NCBI RefSeq assembly: GCF_008086345.1
Contig: NZ_CP043006.1
Span: 3,346,032-3,410,031 of the forward strand
Direction of reading: 5' to 3'
Origin: Chitinophaga sp. XS-30
GTDB taxonomy: Bacteria > Bacteroidota > Bacteroidia > Chitinophagales > Chitinophagaceae
DNA length: 64,000 nucleotides
Under the pieces are notes generated by a model. It saw only the letters and a list, made by a program, of their open reading frames with translations, had not been told where the DNA came from and did no database searches. The translations under genes were made by a program, and so were the position numbers. Shown piece after piece: positions 34,039-42,702 of the stretch (position 1 is the stretch's first letter; every line of letters begins with the position of its first letter).

Positions 34039-35574
34039 TCAGGGATTCTGCGTGAGATTCTTGTTCACCAGTCTTTCCCTGTTCGGAATAAAGAATATCA
34101 CCCTGTCGTCAGTGGGCAATATGGTTTGTGTGATGTCGGTATTGGGGGTGTTGTTCAGCGCATGCGTGCCGGGGTAGTTCCGTTCCAGCGGCCTGTTGTT
34201 CCGGAAGAGGTCATACGCCCGGTGCCCTTCAAAGGCAAGTTCCAGCTGGCGTTCTTCCAGTACCACATCCAGCACTGTTTTCCCCGCCGCTGCCACACTG
34301 GCCAGCGTATGCAGGGCCGTTCCGCTCAGTCCTGCCCGTTCCCTGATCCGGTTCACATCATCCAGCGCTGCCTGCAGCCCGCCGCTGCCGCCTTTGGCAT
34401 TGGCCTCCGCACGGTTCAGGATCACTTCCGCCAGGCGGAGGTACACGGGAGAGCTGAGATTCACCAACCCTTCCTGGTAGTTGTATTTGTTGATATAATA
34501 CATCGGCGTATTGGGGTTCAACCTTGTGTTGTACCGGATGTTGGTGACCGGTACGGGATAAGGATAGCTGAGCGTACCATCGGTGGTGTAAGGCGAAATG
34601 AAGCTGTGGCGGAGGTCTTCCGGGTATTTATCCAGCAGGTCGATATACTGTTTGGAAGCATAGATTTCTCCCCAGCCGGTTACGCCCTGTCCGCCTTCGC
34701 TGAAGTACATGGAGCCGATGGCGCTGAAGTCCCGGTTCTCTGTTTTCATATGCCGGATGCAGAAGATGGTTTCGCGGTTGCTTTCGGGAACGCCGCGGAA
34801 GTAGTTTTGGTAGTCGCCGCCCCGCAGCAGTTCGTAGCGGCCGGAATTGATCACCGTGTCAGCATACTTTATCGCTTTCTCATTGTCATTCATATACAGG
34901 TACACGCGGCACAGCAGCGCCTGCGCCACTTCTTTTGAAGCGAAGTTGTTGTTCTTGTCCTCCGTCATCAGGTTGGCGGCCCTTTCCAGGTCGCCGATCA
35001 CCTGTTCGTACACCGTTTTTACGGTCTGGCGGGCCGGGAGCTCTTCCGCCCCGGTTTCCGGCATTACCGGCACGGCTTCGCTGGCGCCATTGTCCTGCGC
35101 GTAAGGCCTGCCGAATACACGGGCGAGGTTGAAATACATCATGGCGCGGAGGTACAGGTTTTCGCCTTTCAGCTGCCGGAGGGTAGCGGAGGCATCATCC
35201 GGAACGAAAGCGATCACCTTGTTGGCGGCATTGATCACGAAGTAGGACTGTTGCCATACATTGGTAACGTGGCTCATGTCTACCAGGTGTGTGTAGCGGT
35301 AGGCGTTGGAAAGATTGTCTGACGATGCCTGCCCCTGTGCAATATTGTCGCCCTGGTATTCCGTGAGGAAGTGTATGCTTCTCACATAGGCAGGGTTTTT
35401 CAGTACGGCATAGGCGCCAATGGTAGCGGACGAGACGTCTTCCGGCGTGCGCAGCGCCTCGTCTTCCGATTTGGCGGTAGACGGCTCGAAGTATTTTTTG
35501 CAGGCCGGTGCGCCAAGCGCTACCATGCCGGAGATGAATATGGCGAGAATGTGTTTGCTGTTCATGATCTTCAT
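34039..35574 (-). CDS. SusD/RagB family nutrient-binding outer-membrane lipoprotein
   Basis: A 511-residue surface lipoprotein that captures the ligand for the adjacent SusC transporter. Lipobox GAPAC with Cys25; start 35574 is two bases after the susC stop. The TPR-like scaffold is visible (NAANKVIAFVPDD, LRAMMYFNLARVFGRPY, EVAQALLCRVYLYMNDNEKAIKYADTVINSGRY) and the C-terminal RagB domain (LRLAEVILNRAEANAKGG, VLEERQLELAFEGHRAYDLFRN, and the ending FFIPNRERLVNKNLTQNP). Ligand unknown; no enzyme gene lies in the same unit. Confidence 0.95.
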   Translation of the reverse strand: MKIMNSKHILAIFISGMVALGAPACKKYFEPSTAKSEDEALRTPEDVSSATIGAYAVLKNPAYVRSIHFLTEYQGDNIAQGQASSDNLSNAYRYTHLVDMSHVTNVWQQSYFVINAANKVIAFVPDDASATLRQLKGENLYLRAMMYFNLARVFGRPYAQDNGASEAVPVMPETGAEELPARQTVKTVYEQVIGDLERAANLMTEDKNNNFASKEVAQALLCRVYLYMNDNEKAIKYADTVINSGRYELLRGGDYQNYFRGVPESNRETIFCIRHMKTENRDFSAIGSMYFSEGGQGVTGWGEIYASKQYIDLLDKYPEDLRHSFISPYTTDGTLSYPYPVPVTNIRYNTRLNPNTPMYYINKYNYQEGLVNLSSPVYLRLAEVILNRAEANAKGGSGGLQAALDDVNRIRERAGLSGTALHTLASVAAAGKTVLDVVLEERQLELAFEGHRAYDLFRNNRPLERNYPGTHALNNTPNTDITQTILPTDDRVIFFIPNRERLVNKNLTQNP

Positions 35575-35576
35575 TT

Positions 35577-38500
35577 TTAAAACCCAATGTTTACACCGAA
35601 CAGGATCTTCCTGCTGATCGGATATTTGTTGCCGGAAACGCCGGAGCTGAAATCCACTTCGGGGTCCATTCCGGAAAAGCTGGTGCCGGTCCACAGGTTA
35701 TCCCCGCTGACAAATACCCTGGCGCTGCCGATCTTCACCCTTCCCAGCAGGTCCTGCGGCAGATCGTAGGAGAGGCGCACGTTGCGCAGGCGGATGTAGC
35801 TGCCGTCTTCCAGGAACCTCGATGAAGGCTCATTGGAGGCCCTGTTGCCACCGAGCAGCGGTTTGGGATGGGTGGCGATGTCGCCGGCCTTTTCCCAGCG
35901 GTTCCAGCCATCGGCCAGCACCATCTGGTTGTAGCTGTCGTACAAACCATCGGAATCAAAAAACTGACGGAAGCTGTTAAACACCTGGTTCCCGCTGACG
36001 AAGTTGATGAACGCACTGAGCGTAAATCCTTTGTAGGAGAAGGTATTTAACAAACCTCCTGTAAGTTTGGGTGCGGATGAAGTGCCGGTATATTGCAAAG
36101 TGGCCTGATTGTAGGAATTGGTGTAAGTGACGATCTGTTTGCCGTCTGCATCGGTCTCTATCTTTTCCCATTGCGGATCGCCATTCTCCGGATTTACGCC
36201 GGCCCATATGCGCATGTACCATTTGTCCATATCATGCCCCAGCCCTACGGGCTGGATATTGCCGGCATTGGCAAACTGGTCTGAACCATTGAGTTTCGTT
36301 ACACGGTTGCGGTTATGCGCGATATTAAAGTTGGTTTCCCATTTGAATGCACCGGTCAGGTTCTGTGTATGGAGGCTGACCTCGATCCCTTTGTTGTTGA
36401 CAGACCCGATGTTTTCCAGCACGCTGGTATAGCCGCTGGTGAGTGGCAGCAGCCTGGTCATCAGGAGGGATTTTGCGCTTTTGTCATACACATCCACATT
36501 CAGCGCTATCCTGTTCTGGAAGAAGCTGATATCAAGACCGGCATTGTTCACCCTGATCTTTTCCCAGGTAAGGTCAGGGTTCGCTTTCTGGGAGGGATAG
36601 GAGCCGGCCAGGCCGGCATAGCTGGCGGATTGATCGTAGATATACAATCCCAGCGCCTGGTAGTTGCCTGACGGGGCATTGCCCACCGTACCGTGACTCA
36701 GGCGCAGCTTCAGGAAGCTGATGGCGCTGGTGGAAGGGATGAAATGCTCGTTGCTGAGTATCCAGGAAGCGCCCACCTGGTAGAAGTTGCCACCGGGATT
36801 GTTGTTGCCGAACTTGGAGGAGATGTCCCGCACGAACGACGCTACGAGGAAGTATTTATTGGCGAAATCATAGTCGCCCTGCACCAGCCATTTGGAGAAG
36901 GCATATTCATCGCGCCCGCCGGAAGGATTGTTCTTTACTTCCGTGGCGGTAGACATAGCGGTCATGCCCTGTGGCAGCCCGCGGCCGGATATCTCGTTAT
37001 TATCGAAATAGTATTTTTCGGTTTCACCTACGGCCAGTGCGGAAAGATGGTGTTCTCCGAAGTTGTTCTCATAACGCAGCCTGTTGGAGCTTAACAGCCT
37101 GTTGCCGTATTCAATGTCGTGAAACAGGTTGCCTTTGTCCGCCACGCCTTCCTGTGAGCGCAGATCGTAGTAATCCATCGATTTGTAGTTGGAAAAATAC
37201 GTTCTGTTGTAAGAGGAGAAGGTCAGGTTTTTCACGATGGTGTAATCCAGGTTCAGGTCCCCCGTTACTTCAAATCTCCGGTTGCTGGCAAGATTGTATT
37301 GCAGGGAATGCAGGAAGTTATGCTGATCGCGCCCCAGCCAGCCCGCGCTGTTACCCGGGCGGGGAGAGCCGTCCGCATTGTAAGGATTGTCCCAGGGCAG
37401 GTTCACGAAAGCATCGTACAGTGTGCTGCTCTGGTGATTGTCGTTATTTGTAAAGATGCCGTTCAGCAGTACGCTCACTTTCAGTTTTTCGGTAAGGCGG
37501 TGGGAGATATTGGTACGGAAGCTGTACGCCTTTTTGCGGTTGGTGAGCAGCGTACCTTCTTCATTATAGTAGTTGCCGCCTACGTAGAACTGTGTTTTGT
37601 CGGAGCCGCCGGAAGCGGAGAGGGAGTAGTTCTGCGTCATGGCCGTTCTGAAGGCCAGGTCCAGCCAGTCGGTATCCGTTTCCAGCACCGATTCCGGGCG
37701 GGTGGTGAAAGTGTTCTGGTAGTCGTACAGCTGTTGTGCGTTCATCAGCCTGAACTTGCCGAAGTTGGCCTTGTTGAAGCCGGTGGCAGAGTTGAACTCG
37801 ATGCGTGATTTGCCTGCTTTGCCCTGGCGGGTGGTGATGATCACTACGCCGTTGGCCGCCCTGGAGCCGTAAAGGCCCGTCGCTGCAGCATCTTTGAGGA
37901 TGCTCACGGATTCCACATCATTCGGGTTGAAGGTGCCGCCGATATTGCCGTCCACTACATACAGCGGAGCGGAGCCGGCGGCCAGTGTGTTCTGTCCGCG
38001 GATGAGCATGGCCGCGCCGGAGGTAGGGTCGCCCGATGCGGAGGACACCACAACACCGGCTGCTTTGCCCTGCAGGAGGTCGGACAGGTTATTGGAGGTC
38101 ACATCCCGCAGGCGTTCGCCGGAAACGGTGCTGACCGCGCTGGACAGGTATTTCACGTTCTTGCTGGTATAACCCACTACGGTTACCGCTTCAATATCCT
38201 GGCTGGAAGGCGCCAGCTGCAAGTCCAGCGTGGTTTTACCCTTGATGCTGACTTCTTTTGACGTAAAGCCGATGAAGGAGATCTCCAGCACGGCATCTTC
38301 ATCCAGACCGCTGAGTGTGAAAAAACCGTCCGCGTCTGTAGTGGTGCCCCTGCTGCCGCCCTTTACCTTGATGGATACGCCCGGCAGCGGATTGCCGCGG
38401 TCGTCCGTAATGCGGCCTTTGATGGTGGCGGCCGGTATGGCGACGGTGGAACCTGCCGGTGTGGCGGGTTTCCGGGTGATGATGATCACCCTGTCCTCGA

Positions 38501-38888
38501 TCGAATAGGCCAGTTCCTGTTCTCTCAGGATATTGTCCAGGAAAACCTGCAGCGGCTGGTTCACCGCCTGTATGCTCAGGGGCTTGCTGCTGCGGATGGT
38601 GTTGCTGTTGTAGAAAAAAACATAACCGGTTTGCTTTTTAACGGCATCCAGCGCGGCGGAGAGGGAAACGTTCCTGCCGGTGAAGGTTACCGTTTGCGAC
38701 ACACTTTTTGCGCTCAGGTGCAGGCAAAAGGCCAGGAGCATAATAGTTGTCAATTTCATTGTGTTCACCAGTGTTTTCAGTGTACTGTAGACATGTTCCG
38801 GTGCCGGCCGGTGCCGGGTCCCGCAGGTACGCCCTGCCGCTTTCATGCAGGCATGAAAGGGACGTTTCCAATTCGTGTAGAAAGTCAT
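35577..38888 (-). CDS. SusC/RagA TonB-dependent transporter with STN signalling domain
   Basis: An outer-membrane nutrient transporter of 1103 residues. The order is: signal sequence (MKLTTIMLLAFCLHLSAKSVSQ starting at residue 44), STN domain (about 66-130, ALDAVKKQTGYVFFYNSNTI) that talks to the FecR anti-sigma factor, carboxypeptidase-regulatory-like domain (about 150-230), plug (LQGKAAGVVVSSASGDPTSG, VDGNIGGTFNPNDVESVSILKDAAATGLYGSRAANGV region), then a 22-strand barrel ending SRKILFGVNIGF. The first 43 residues are of the kind often annotated for Chitinophaga SusC proteins; initiation at 38759 is the alternative. susD follows after two bases. The ECF/FecR pair upstream makes this a cell-surface-signalling locus. 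Confidence 0.95.
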   Translation of the reverse strand: MTFYTNWKRPFHACMKAAGRTCGTRHRPAPEHVYSTLKTLVNTMKLTTIMLLAFCLHLSAKSVSQTVTFTGRNVSLSAALDAVKKQTGYVFFYNSNTIRSSKPLSIQAVNQPLQVFLDNILREQELAYSIEDRVIIITRKPATPAGSTVAIPAATIKGRITDDRGNPLPGVSIKVKGGSRGTTTDADGFFTLSGLDEDAVLEISFIGFTSKEVSIKGKTTLDLQLAPSSQDIEAVTVVGYTSKNVKYLSSAVSTVSGERLRDVTSNNLSDLLQGKAAGVVVSSASGDPTSGAAMLIRGQNTLAAGSAPLYVVDGNIGGTFNPNDVESVSILKDAAATGLYGSRAANGVVIITTRQGKAGKSRIEFNSATGFNKANFGKFRLMNAQQLYDYQNTFTTRPESVLETDTDWLDLAFRTAMTQNYSLSASGGSDKTQFYVGGNYYNEEGTLLTNRKKAYSFRTNISHRLTEKLKVSVLLNGIFTNNDNHQSSTLYDAFVNLPWDNPYNADGSPRPGNSAGWLGRDQHNFLHSLQYNLASNRRFEVTGDLNLDYTIVKNLTFSSYNRTYFSNYKSMDYYDLRSQEGVADKGNLFHDIEYGNRLLSSNRLRYENNFGEHHLSALAVGETEKYYFDNNEISGRGLPQGMTAMSTATEVKNNPSGGRDEYAFSKWLVQGDYDFANKYFLVASFVRDISSKFGNNNPGGNFYQVGASWILSNEHFIPSTSAISFLKLRLSHGTVGNAPSGNYQALGLYIYDQSASYAGLAGSYPSQKANPDLTWEKIRVNNAGLDISFFQNRIALNVDVYDKSAKSLLMTRLLPLTSGYTSVLENIGSVNNKGIEVSLHTQNLTGAFKWETNFNIAHNRNRVTKLNGSDQFANAGNIQPVGLGHDMDKWYMRIWAGVNPENGDPQWEKIETDADGKQIVTYTNSYNQATLQYTGTSSAPKLTGGLLNTFSYKGFTLSAFINFVSGNQVFNSFRQFFDSDGLYDSYNQMVLADGWNRWEKAGDIATHPKPLLGGNRASNEPSSRFLEDGSYIRLRNVRLSYDLPQDLLGRVKIGSARVFVSGDNLWTGTSFSGMDPEVDFSSGVSGNKYPISRKILFGVNIGF

Positions 38889-38895
38889 ACTTTTG
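38865..38895 (+). promoter_or_regulatory. antisense promoter over the susC start region
   Basis: On the plus strand, opposite to susC, TACTTTTG (38888-38895) is an exact TAnnTTTG element with TTTC exactly 19 bp upstream (38865-38868). The predicted start is about 38902, with a terminator about 100 nt downstream. Confidence 0.55.
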
Positions 38896-38901
38896 GAATA
38901 G

Positions 38902-39003
38902 TTTTAGGTTAATGATGATGAAGCAGTCCTGTTCGACTTTATTTTATCGGGGTTAGCCTGAAGCTGTCCGCAGGGAAGTGCCGCAAACACTTCCCTGTTT
39001 TTT
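38902..39003 (+). ncRNA. predicted antisense small RNA in the fecR-susC gap (DonS-like)
   Basis: A plus-strand promoter match (38865-38895) and a plus-strand intrinsic terminator (CAGGGAAGTG at 38971-38980, CACTTCCCTG at 38988-38997, then six T residues to 39003) define a transcript of about 100 nt running antisense to the susC leader. In Bacteroides, antisense small RNAs such as DonS sit in this position, between the anti-sigma gene and susC, and repress the locus. The minus-strand reading of the hairpin has no T-run, so it is not a terminator for the fecR transcript. Exact ends are inferred. Confidence 0.55.
38971..39003 (+). terminator. intrinsic terminator pointing against susC
   Basis: A perfect 10-bp stem, 7-base loop and six T residues, on the plus strand only. 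No plus-strand protein gene lies before it; it is explained best by an antisense RNA. Confidence 0.75.
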
Positions 39004-39085
39004 AGTTCCGGATGTACCGAAAAGCAGTTGGCTAGGTTTCTAAAAATTCAGATCCTGGTTGTTGTTGCATTGTTTAGATATTGGT

Positions 39086-40249
39086 TCATGGTAAAATGAT
39101 CAGTCGCTTTCCTTCTTCGATACGGTATTTCACTTCTACTTTATGTAATATTTTCAGCACCTGCGAGAGCTGCAGCGTTACGGGCAGTTCTCCGTCAAAG
39201 GTCAGATGGGGGATGTTGCCCTGGTAATGCACATCAATATCATACCAGCGTTCCAGCTGGCGCATGACATCCTGGAGGGAGGCGCCGTTGAAATTAAAGT
39301 AACCGTCTTTCCAGGCAGTCACCTGCTGCATATCCACGTCATTCATTACATGGATAGCGCCGTTGCTCACCCTGGCCTGCTGCCCGGGTTTGATCCGCTG
39401 CTCCTTTCCTCCGCTGGCGATCATCACCGCGCCTTCCAGCAGGGTAGTGTTGGCGGAGGCTTCGTTATCATAAGCCTTGATGTTGAAATGTGTACCAAGC
39501 ACCACTATGCGCACCTGATCGTTCACATTTACGGAAAACGGCCGGGCTTTGTTTTTCGCTACTTCAAAGTAAGCTTCCCCGGTGATCTGCACGGAGCGTT
39601 CATTCCCGGTGAAAGCGGTAGGGTAGCGGATGGAGGAAGCTGCGTTCAGCCATACTTTCGTTTCATCCGGCAATACCAGCATGAATTTGCGGCCGCGCGG
39701 CGTACGAATGGTGTTATAACTGACAGATTCGGCAGCATCAGCATCATATAACAGCTGGCCGTTGTTCAGTACCACCTGCGTGCCGCCCTGGTTGGCGATG
39801 AGGCCGTTGCCCAGGCTGTCCAGCACAATGGTCTGCCCCCCCGCCAGGGTCAGCAGTGCGCCCTGTTTGCCCGGGCTCACATCCATAGTGGTGTCGATGA
39901 CAGCAGCGGTTGCAGGCCCGGGAGCTGCGGATCGCTGCAAGCTGGCCCAGATGGCGCCGCCTGCGATGAGGCAGGCCACCGCGGCAGCCGCCCAATAGTA
40001 ACGTTGACGGGTCGTATGGCGGGGGGCGGCTTTTCGCAGGATACGGCTGGCCAGCGCATCTTTTTCCGCGGCAGTGTACACGGCGGCGGACTGCATCTCT
40101 TCCCATGCTTTTTTCAGCAGCGGCGGCAACTGCCGGTCCGTTTCCGGCTGTTCTATCAATTGCTGCAGCTCTTCGCTCTCGGCAGGTGTAGCCTCGTTAT
40201 TGAACCAGCGTTCAAACAAATGTTCCAGTCTTGAGCGGGATGCGTCCAT
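39086..40249 (-). CDS. FecR family anti-sigma factor
   Basis: A 387-residue inner-membrane regulator. A cytoplasmic N-terminal part that binds the sigma factor (FERWFNNEATPAESEELQQLI, about 12-32), one membrane span (about 84-104), the periplasmic FecR domain (TPRGRKFMLVLPDETKVWLNAASSIRYP, ITGEAYFEVAKNKARPFSV, GTHFNIKAYDNE) and a C-terminal DUF4974 domain (LQDVMRQLERWYDIDVHYQG, FDGELPVTLQLSQVLKILHKVEVKY), which contacts the STN domain of the partner SusC. It relays ligand uptake to the ECF sigma factor encoded 123 nt upstream. Confidence 0.95.
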   Translation of the reverse strand: MDASRSRLEHLFERWFNNEATPAESEELQQLIEQPETDRQLPPLLKKAWEEMQSAAVYTAAEKDALASRILRKAAPRHTTRQRYYWAAAAVACLIAGGAIWASLQRSAAPGPATAAVIDTTMDVSPGKQGALLTLAGGQTIVLDSLGNGLIANQGGTQVVLNNGQLLYDADAAESVSYNTIRTPRGRKFMLVLPDETKVWLNAASSIRYPTAFTGNERSVQITGEAYFEVAKNKARPFSVNVNDQVRIVVLGTHFNIKAYDNEASANTTLLEGAVMIASGGKEQRIKPGQQARVSNGAIHVMNDVDMQQVTAWKDGYFNFNGASLQDVMRQLERWYDIDVHYQGNIPHLTFDGELPVTLQLSQVLKILHKVEVKYRIEEGKRLIILP

Positions 40250-40372
40250 GAGAAAATACTTTCCTTTATTACAGGAACAACCGGAGGGAGGAAAAGGGGG
40301 TATGGGGGAGCGGAATTTTTTCAGAAAGGCAAGAAAAGATCAGCAGCGGTTAATTTTTCATTGGCCGGAAGT

Positions 40373-40963
40373 TCAGAGCCGGTGGGCCACCAGCAGAGAG
40401 AGCAGCAGCAGATCCATGCGGGAGGTCACATGCTGCGTGATGGCATGTGTGGCGTGCTGGAGATATTTTTTGACCGTTTCCCGGGAGAGGCCGGTCTTTT
40501 CCGCTATCTCGCGGTATTTCAGGCCCTGCCTGCGGCTCATGACCCATACTTTTTGCTGCTGCGGAGGCAGTTGCAGAATAGCCTCTTCTATCAGGCTCAG
40601 GTGGGGTTCCAGGTCGGGCGCCTGTTCAGAATGAAGTTGTGTGGTGTTGCTGATCTCCCATTCCTGCTGCCGCTTTTTTTCGCGCAGCGCTTTTTTCAAT
40701 ACGTTGAGCGCATGATTGCGGGAAATGACGAAAAGATAGTTGCGGAAATTCCGCACATTGGCCAGCAGCTCGCGGCAGGTCCATATCTGTAAAAAGATGT
40801 CCTGCACAACTTCTTCCGCCATTTCATGAGATTTCGTGAGATGGTGGATGTAATTGTGCAGGACGTCCGCATACTGCCGGAAAAGTTCCCTGAATGCCCG
40901 CTCGTTGCCCGTAGACACCTTTTCCAGCAGGTTTTTATTGATATCTGCGATAGCTGTGGTCAA
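40373..40963 (-). CDS. ECF RNA polymerase sigma factor of the Bacteroidota FecI-like group
   Basis: A sigma factor of 196 residues from the chosen start. Region 2: ERAFRELFRQYADVLHNYIHHLTKSHEMAEEVVQDIFLQIW; region 4: LPPQQQKVWVMSRRQGLKYREIAEKTGLSRETVKKYLQHA. The C-terminus has the extra hydrophobic helix (LLLLSLLV) common in this group. The start is uncertain: TTG at 40963 has a strong GGAGG nine bases upstream and gives the usual family N-terminus, whereas ATGs at 41020 and 41008 would add a hydrophobic stretch. It should drive susCD from a promoter in the fecR-susC gap when FecR releases it. Confidence 0.9.
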   Translation of the reverse strand: MTTAIADINKNLLEKVSTGNERAFRELFRQYADVLHNYIHHLTKSHEMAEEVVQDIFLQIWTCRELLANVRNFRNYLFVISRNHALNVLKKALREKKRQQEWEISNTTQLHSEQAPDLEPHLSLIEEAILQLPPQQQKVWVMSRRQGLKYREIAEKTGLSRETVKKYLQHATHAITQHVTSRMDLLLLSLLVAHRL

Positions 40964-40972
40964 AGAAGCGCT

Positions 40973-40977
40973 CCTCC
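40973..40977 (-). promoter_or_regulatory. ribosome binding site for the TTG start of the sigma gene
   Basis: GGAGG (within AAGGGAGGAGCG on the minus strand) with 9 bases to the TTG at 40963. Such a good match is unusual in Bacteroidota and is the reason for choosing this start. Confidence 0.45.
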
Positions 40978-41079
40978 CTTTAAGCTGTAAACTTATAAAA
41001 AAAATCATTGGGAGAAACAAAGATGCGACCGCATGTCCGCAGTTTCCTTTACAGGCTGCGCCAATGCTGCAATGCGCGA

Positions 41080-42585
41080 TCAGAGATCTGCAACTTCCGC
41101 ATAACCCTCCTTCGTTTTCTTTTCTTTTATAAATATCACGCCGATCACTACGCAGATCAGGGCAATGGCGATCGGATAGATCAGCCCCGCCAGGTGATTT
41201 CCCGTCTGCTGCACCAGCAATGTGGCGATGGCCGGCAACAGACCGCCGAACACACCGTTGCCGATATGGTAGGGGAGCGACATGGAAGTGTACCGGATAC
41301 GCGTAGGAAACAGCTCAACCAGGAATGCTGCTATCGGCCCATATACCATCGTTACGAAAAGTACCTGTATGAATACCAGGAAGATCAGCCAGGCGAGGTT
41401 AGCATTGCTGACGGAAACCTGTGTTTTCACATCGGTCTTGTTGTTCATGGTGGTGGTGATCTCGCTTACTTTGGTACTGTCTGTGTACGTGTGGATCTTT
41501 GCGGATTTTTCTATGGACACGCCATCCGCATCCTTCGAAATGCTGCTTTCGATGCGGTGCATCTCCGCGACCTCGGTTTTGAGCGAAAGATCTGCCGTGC
41601 GGTCCATCGCCCCGTAGATGGGGTAATAGGCCAGTGCCGCGATGAGCATGCCCGTCATCATGATCTTTTTTCTGCCCACTTTGTCTGACAGGTGACCGAA
41701 ATAAATGAAGAACGGTGTGCCGAGCAGCAAGGCTATGGCAATGATCACGTTGGATTGTACAAATTCGATGTGCATGGTGTTCTGGAGGAAAGACAGGGCA
41801 TAGAACTGGCCCGTGTACCATACCACACCCTGGCCCATGGCAGCGCCGAAGAGCGCCAGCAGTACAAGCTTCAGGTTCTCTTTATTGCCAAAGCTCTCTT
41901 TGAGCGGGTTCTTTGATGTTTTGCCTTCCGCTTTCAGCTTGGTGAAGAGCGGGGATTCCTGCAGTTTGATGCGGATATAATAGCTCATCAATACGAGGAA
42001 GATGCTCAGCCAGAAAGGAATGCGCCATCCCCATGCGTTGAAGGACTCGGGTGTCATGGACATCCGCGTGAGCAGGATCACGCCCAGCGAAACGAAGAGG
42101 CCAAGCGTGGCGGTGGTCTGGATAAAGCTGGTATAATATCCCCTGCGGTGATCCGGTGAATGTTCCGCCACGTAGGTAGCCGCACCGCCGTATTCGCCGC
42201 CGAGGGCCAGGCCTTGCGCCAGCCGCAGGATCAGTACCAGGATGGGCGCCAGGATGCCGATAGTGGCATAACCCGGTATCAGGCCGATGGCAAAGGTGGA
42301 ACCGCCCATGATCAGGAGCGTGAGGAGGAAGGTGTATTTCCGGCCCACCATATCACCCAGCCTGCCGAAAACGATGGCGCCGAACGGCCGGACAATGAAA
42401 CCTACGGCAAATGTGGCCAGTGTGGCGATGTAGGCGAGGGTGGGATTGGAATCGGGAAAGAATTTTTCGGAAAGAATGAGAGAAAGACTGCCAAAGATGT
42501 AGAAATCGTACCATTCGATCAATGTGCCGGCAGAGGAGGCAAAGATCACCTGCCAGATGCTCTGCTTTGAATTCGATGCGTTCAT
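41080..42585 (-). CDS. MFS transporter, metabolite:H+ symporter (MHS/ProP-ShiA-like) family
   Basis: A 501-residue inner-membrane symporter with 12 predicted spans. Family marks: SSAGTLIEWYDFYIFGS in span 1, RPFGAIVFGRLGDMVGRKYTFL between spans 2 and 3, RLAQGLALGGEYGGAATYVAEHSP, and GHLSDKVGRKK between spans 7 and 8. By family it takes up a carboxylate, betaine, proline or shikimate with protons. A long hydrophilic insert (about residues 325-398, DRTADL to VSVSNAN) between spans 8 and 9 is longer than in classical members. It is divergent from the patatin-like gene. Confidence 0.9.
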   Translation of the reverse strand: MNASNSKQSIWQVIFASSAGTLIEWYDFYIFGSLSLILSEKFFPDSNPTLAYIATLATFAVGFIVRPFGAIVFGRLGDMVGRKYTFLLTLLIMGGSTFAIGLIPGYATIGILAPILVLILRLAQGLALGGEYGGAATYVAEHSPDHRRGYYTSFIQTTATLGLFVSLGVILLTRMSMTPESFNAWGWRIPFWLSIFLVLMSYYIRIKLQESPLFTKLKAEGKTSKNPLKESFGNKENLKLVLLALFGAAMGQGVVWYTGQFYALSFLQNTMHIEFVQSNVIIAIALLLGTPFFIYFGHLSDKVGRKKIMMTGMLIAALAYYPIYGAMDRTADLSLKTEVAEMHRIESSISKDADGVSIEKSAKIHTYTDSTKVSEITTTMNNKTDVKTQVSVSNANLAWLIFLVFIQVLFVTMVYGPIAAFLVELFPTRIRYTSMSLPYHIGNGVFGGLLPAIATLLVQQTGNHLAGLIYPIAIALICVVIGVIFIKEKKTKEGYAEVADL

Positions 42586-42702
42586 AATGTGAAATTGTTA
42601 TCCTGAAAAGATAGAAAATTACTTTAATAAATAAAATCACTTTCCCGCAAAGCCCGTAGAATGATTAAATCCGTTACCTTTATTAGCAGGATGGTTGACC
42701 GC

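Noticed and set aside
38971..39003. Terminator of the fecR transcript
   Set aside because: On the minus strand the hairpin is preceded, not followed, by the T-run complement, so it points the wrong way for fecR.
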